Assembly (NCBI GenBank): GCA_965197005.1
Contig: OZ239982.1
Span: forward strand, 1,054,001 to 1,118,000
Reading direction: 5' to 3'
DNA from: G965197005 sp965197005
GTDB taxonomy: Bacteria; Pseudomonadota; Gammaproteobacteria; Pseudomonadales; Oceanobacteraceae
DNA: 64,000 nt
How positions within the stretch are numbered: position 1 is the first letter of the stretch; every line of letters starts with the position of its first letter. The position numbers were made by a program, and so were the translations under genes. Below the pieces are notes generated by a model, which was not told the DNA's origin, did no database searches, and saw only the letters and a program-made list of their open reading frames with translations. Shown in pieces: positions 63,728 through 64,000 of the stretch.

Positions 63728-64000
63728 ATGGTCAAAACATTATTTAGCAATTTATTTAACAGCAACAAACAAAAAAGCACCCTCAATACAGCCGAAAATA
63801 CACAAACTAAGTTAGCAGAAATGCGTAACGAAGTAGATGTTGTTGCATTTTTACAAGAACATAACGAGCTAGATGCAGATAGTTTAAATAATGCCCTTGA
63901 GAAAATAGAGCAATTAGAAAGTTGGCAACAGTTAGCTCAGCATAGGCAGTCAGAAATACGCCTTTGGGCACAAGAAAAAATCATGCAAAGTTTAAACTTG
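63728..64000 (+). CDS. 5' part of an uncharacterised gene, cut by the window end
   Basis: An open frame of 91 codons starts at ATG 63728 and runs off the window. The start VKTLFSNLFNSNKQKS is basic, and the following helices (NNALEKIEQLESWQQLAQ, SEIRLWAQEKI) resemble HEAT-like repeats such as those at the front of DUF349 proteins. That assignment is tentative. Codon use is like the neighbours. Confidence 0.55.
   Translation, partial: MVKTLFSNLFNSNKQKSTLNTAENTQTKLAEMRNEVDVVAFLQEHNELDADSLNNALEKIEQLESWQQLAQHRQSEIRLWAQEKIMQSLNL

Overview
The window reads as a piece of chromosome from an AT-rich gammaproteobacterium. I cannot name the genus. The evidence is conserved gene order: pepA divergent from lptF-lptG, nudJ-mnmA-hflD, fbp divergent from mpl, plus ubiX, sbcB, srkA, prc and acs. 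TonB-dependent receptor, TolC-type channel, LptFG and many lipoproteins indicate a diderm envelope. I found no rRNA, tRNA, CRISPR array or intact insertion sequence.

Region by region. 1-3314: a large surface lipoprotein gene whose start codon is separated from its signal peptide by about 15 copies of an 8-bp repeat. The repeat is currently one unit out of frame, and the gene also carries an internal TAA. 3361-10420: a secreted thermonuclease-like protein, a short-chain dehydrogenase, and a TolC/HlyD/two-permease export operon with no ATPase. 10631-13046: a ZorA/ZorB-like proton-channel motor pair with a small Cys-rich third protein. 13117-22755: SulP transporter, propeller lipoprotein, PepA, LptF/LptG and Prc. 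22756-37980: a defence island. On the minus strand it holds a type I restriction system (hsdM with a nonsense codon, hsdS, hsdR) interleaved with KilA-N and RhuM-like genes, a one-polypeptide SIR2-Argonaute protein and a Fic protein. 37984-53803: RDD and DUF2804 proteins, Acs, a TonB receptor, a 7-bp minisatellite, DUF4105/DUF3015 envelope proteins, an MscS channel, a TetR-controlled ABC export operon, and hflD/mnmA/nudJ. 53963-64000: a SUMF1-type lipoprotein with foreign-looking codon use, srkA, ylqF, fbp, mpl, ubiX, sbcB and a gene cut by the window end.

The most unusual signal is in hsdR and hsdM. Palindromic CTCTCCC/GGGAGAG elements are inserted in frame at five places. One insert carries a complete DUF559 (Vsr-like) endonuclease domain inside HsdR. 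At most element ends the adjoining host sequence is followed, after a 3-4 nt loop, by its own inverted copy and then directly by CCCTCTC. This looks like snap-back copying at insertion and may mark an undescribed mobile element that tolerates coding sequence. Second in interest are the fused SIR2-APAZ-PIWI protein inside the restriction operon, the octanucleotide switch, and the ZorAB-like motor with an unknown partner.

How genes work together: the island looks like layered defence (restriction-modification, NAD-depleting short Argonaute, Fic), although hsdM is interrupted. Two separate ABC-2 export loci differ in parts: one has two permeases and no ATPase, the other has one permease, an ATPase and a TetR repressor.
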